A stretch of 64,000 nucleotides of DNA. Source: Mugil cephalus (lineage: Eukaryota > Chordata > Actinopteri > Mugiliformes > Mugilidae). Within the stretch, counting starts at the first letter, position 1. The number at the start of each line of letters is the position of its first letter. Of this stretch, positions 62,796 to 64,000 are shown in pieces. The position numbers and the translations under genes were made by a program. The stretch covers positions 23,013,501 through 23,077,500 of the forward strand of contig NC_061771.1 of assembly GCF_022458985.1 (NCBI RefSeq), given 5' to 3'. Below the pieces are notes generated by a model, which worked only from the letters and a program-made list of their open reading frames with translations, ran no database searches and was not told the DNA's origin.

Positions 62796-63182
62796 GCTGT
62801 GTTACCATTACAGTTTTTTGCTAAATAAAAGCGATTGGTCTTTGTATGTGTTTCCACAGAAAGGTGTTTTGCGAATGAGGTGTAACTCTCTGTAAGTCTC
62901 ATCTCACGATATCCCATAACTCTCTTAAATTCTCTTCACGTGAGACTTCACTCTGAGGAAGATGGACCTAAAATGAACTGGTCATATGACCCCCCTGCGT
63001 CATCTCCGGTGATGCCAGTGACGGGGAAATTTTGAAAAAAATTGTTTCCACTGTACTTTTGCGATAAACTTTTACATCGATACGTGTAAGAAACCACCTC
63101 CTGAAGTGGAGGTGTTTCCATCAGCAGTTTTTTATTGCTATATTTATGTTTTGCACATTTCTCGGGGCAATGGAAACACAGC
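62796..63182. mobile_element. MITE with gctgtgtttccatt termini
   Basis: Begins gctgtgttaccattacag and ends ggcaatggaaacacagc, imperfect inverted copies; about 390 bp, no coding capacity. Confidence 0.65.
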
Positions 63183-64000
63183 AAGTGATAGTGAATTTTT
63201 TTTATTTTTTTGGCAAAAGATTTGGTCAGAGAGTGAACATGTGGGGGATAAAACTAAAATCTATACCAAAGGGTACAGTCATATAGGAGAGTGAGGTCGT
63301 AAACAACAGTCCTGTGTTGTGTGCGCACACTCAACCCTGACCTCCTCCCATTGATGTGTGCGTGGTACTCACTTCCTGAACTGAAAAGAAGAAAAAAATG
63401 GACATAACTCATGTAGATATTAGGGATTCCACACATTTGGCACAGTTCTTCATAAAAATAAATTTTAAGAGACAGAGTTCACAGCGAATATGGGTAAGAT
63501 GACAGGATGGAATAGGGATAGAGACAATGTTCTCGTCTTTCTCTTCACAAAAATAGGTTTCCGCTGACTAAATTCTAAATCCAAAACCATACTACTGCAT
63601 CATTCATAGACTCTGCTCTGATCTAGTCATCTGCATATGTGGGATCTGACTCAAGTACATACACTGACCAAACATTGGGGCTTCACAGAACTGGGACACA
63701 GATGACACTCTTGGCCACCATCCACATACAAATCCCCTTCAGTGATGATATGTGTTAAAGTAATTGACAAATGGCTTTATGAACTCATAATGTAAGTATG
63801 CTCAGGTCGACCGAAAATGAAACTCATGAGCTGTCCTCTTGGCATTTACTTGATTAGTTGTCGACTGGTGCTTTTAGGTGATTTTTGTGACTTAAAGGGT
63901 TCCAATAACACGTGGATATCTGAATGAAATCTGAAATCCTGACTGTTTTGTTTTGTTGTGCGAGATGCCGCCTAGATTTCTAAAGCTGCAGTCCAAGGAG
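63183..64000. other. Non-coding flank to window end, nothing recognised
   Basis: No gene, RNA or clear repeat supported. Confidence 0.45.

Noticed and set aside
1-64000. CRISPR arrays, rRNA or tRNA genes
   Set aside because: No spaced short repeats of CRISPR type and no recognisable rRNA or tRNA sequence; the window is eukaryotic.

Overview
This window looks like nuclear DNA of a bony fish, probably a spiny-rayed teleost. The genes have many short exons with GT-AG introns, there are no bacterial-type operons, and the spacers hold decayed Tc1-like, hAT-like, piggyBac-like and LINE sequences plus microsatellites, as is usual in teleosts. Species and chromosome cannot be told from the sequence alone.

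The window is a tandem array of immune-type receptor genes, all on the minus strand. I reconstruct twelve units (called U1 to U12 from left to right). Ten appear able to encode a protein (U1-U5, U7-U10, U12) and two are broken (U6, U11). Each intact gene has five exons: a 12-residue hydrophobic leader, one V-type immunoglobulin exon, an exon for a connecting peptide plus membrane span, and two cytoplasmic exons. Intron phases are 1-1-1-0 in every copy. The V domain carries the motifs WFRNCSH and DEGLYYCG and extra cysteines (CDC, RNC). It belongs with the single-V-domain teleost innate receptors (NITR-like or CD300/pIgR-like). The exact family name is not settled.

Two subfamilies are present. 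U1-U6 (1-23,200) sit in repeats of about 3.3-4.6 kb. Their first tail motif reads VFHAAL or EFHAAL, so the tyrosine expected in an inhibitory ITIM is histidine. They also carry a second, proximal transmembrane exon (TM1) that ends in a stop codon; used in place of the distal exon it would give a tail-less receptor. U7-U10 and U12 (28,600-59,700) have tails with VCYAAL (VCYAAV in U7), and all but U7 also have STYSAV, so they look like classical inhibitory receptors. U8, U9 and U10 lie in larger duplicons of about 7.4-7.7 kb that also carry copies of a Tc1-like relic, a piggyBac-like MITE and another inverted-repeat element. Several genes are mosaics: U3 has a class-2 V exon in a class-1 gene, and U7 has a V exon nearly identical to that of U4 with a different leader, membrane exon and tail.

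The stretch 23,200-28,600 separates the two blocks and holds microsatellites, a hAT-like transposase relic and MITEs. The right end (59,700-64,000) has dispersed repeats and no gene I can support. A CCAAT box lies exactly 100 bp upstream of the start codon in nine of the ten intact genes and 99 bp in U12, which suggests shared promoter architecture across the array.
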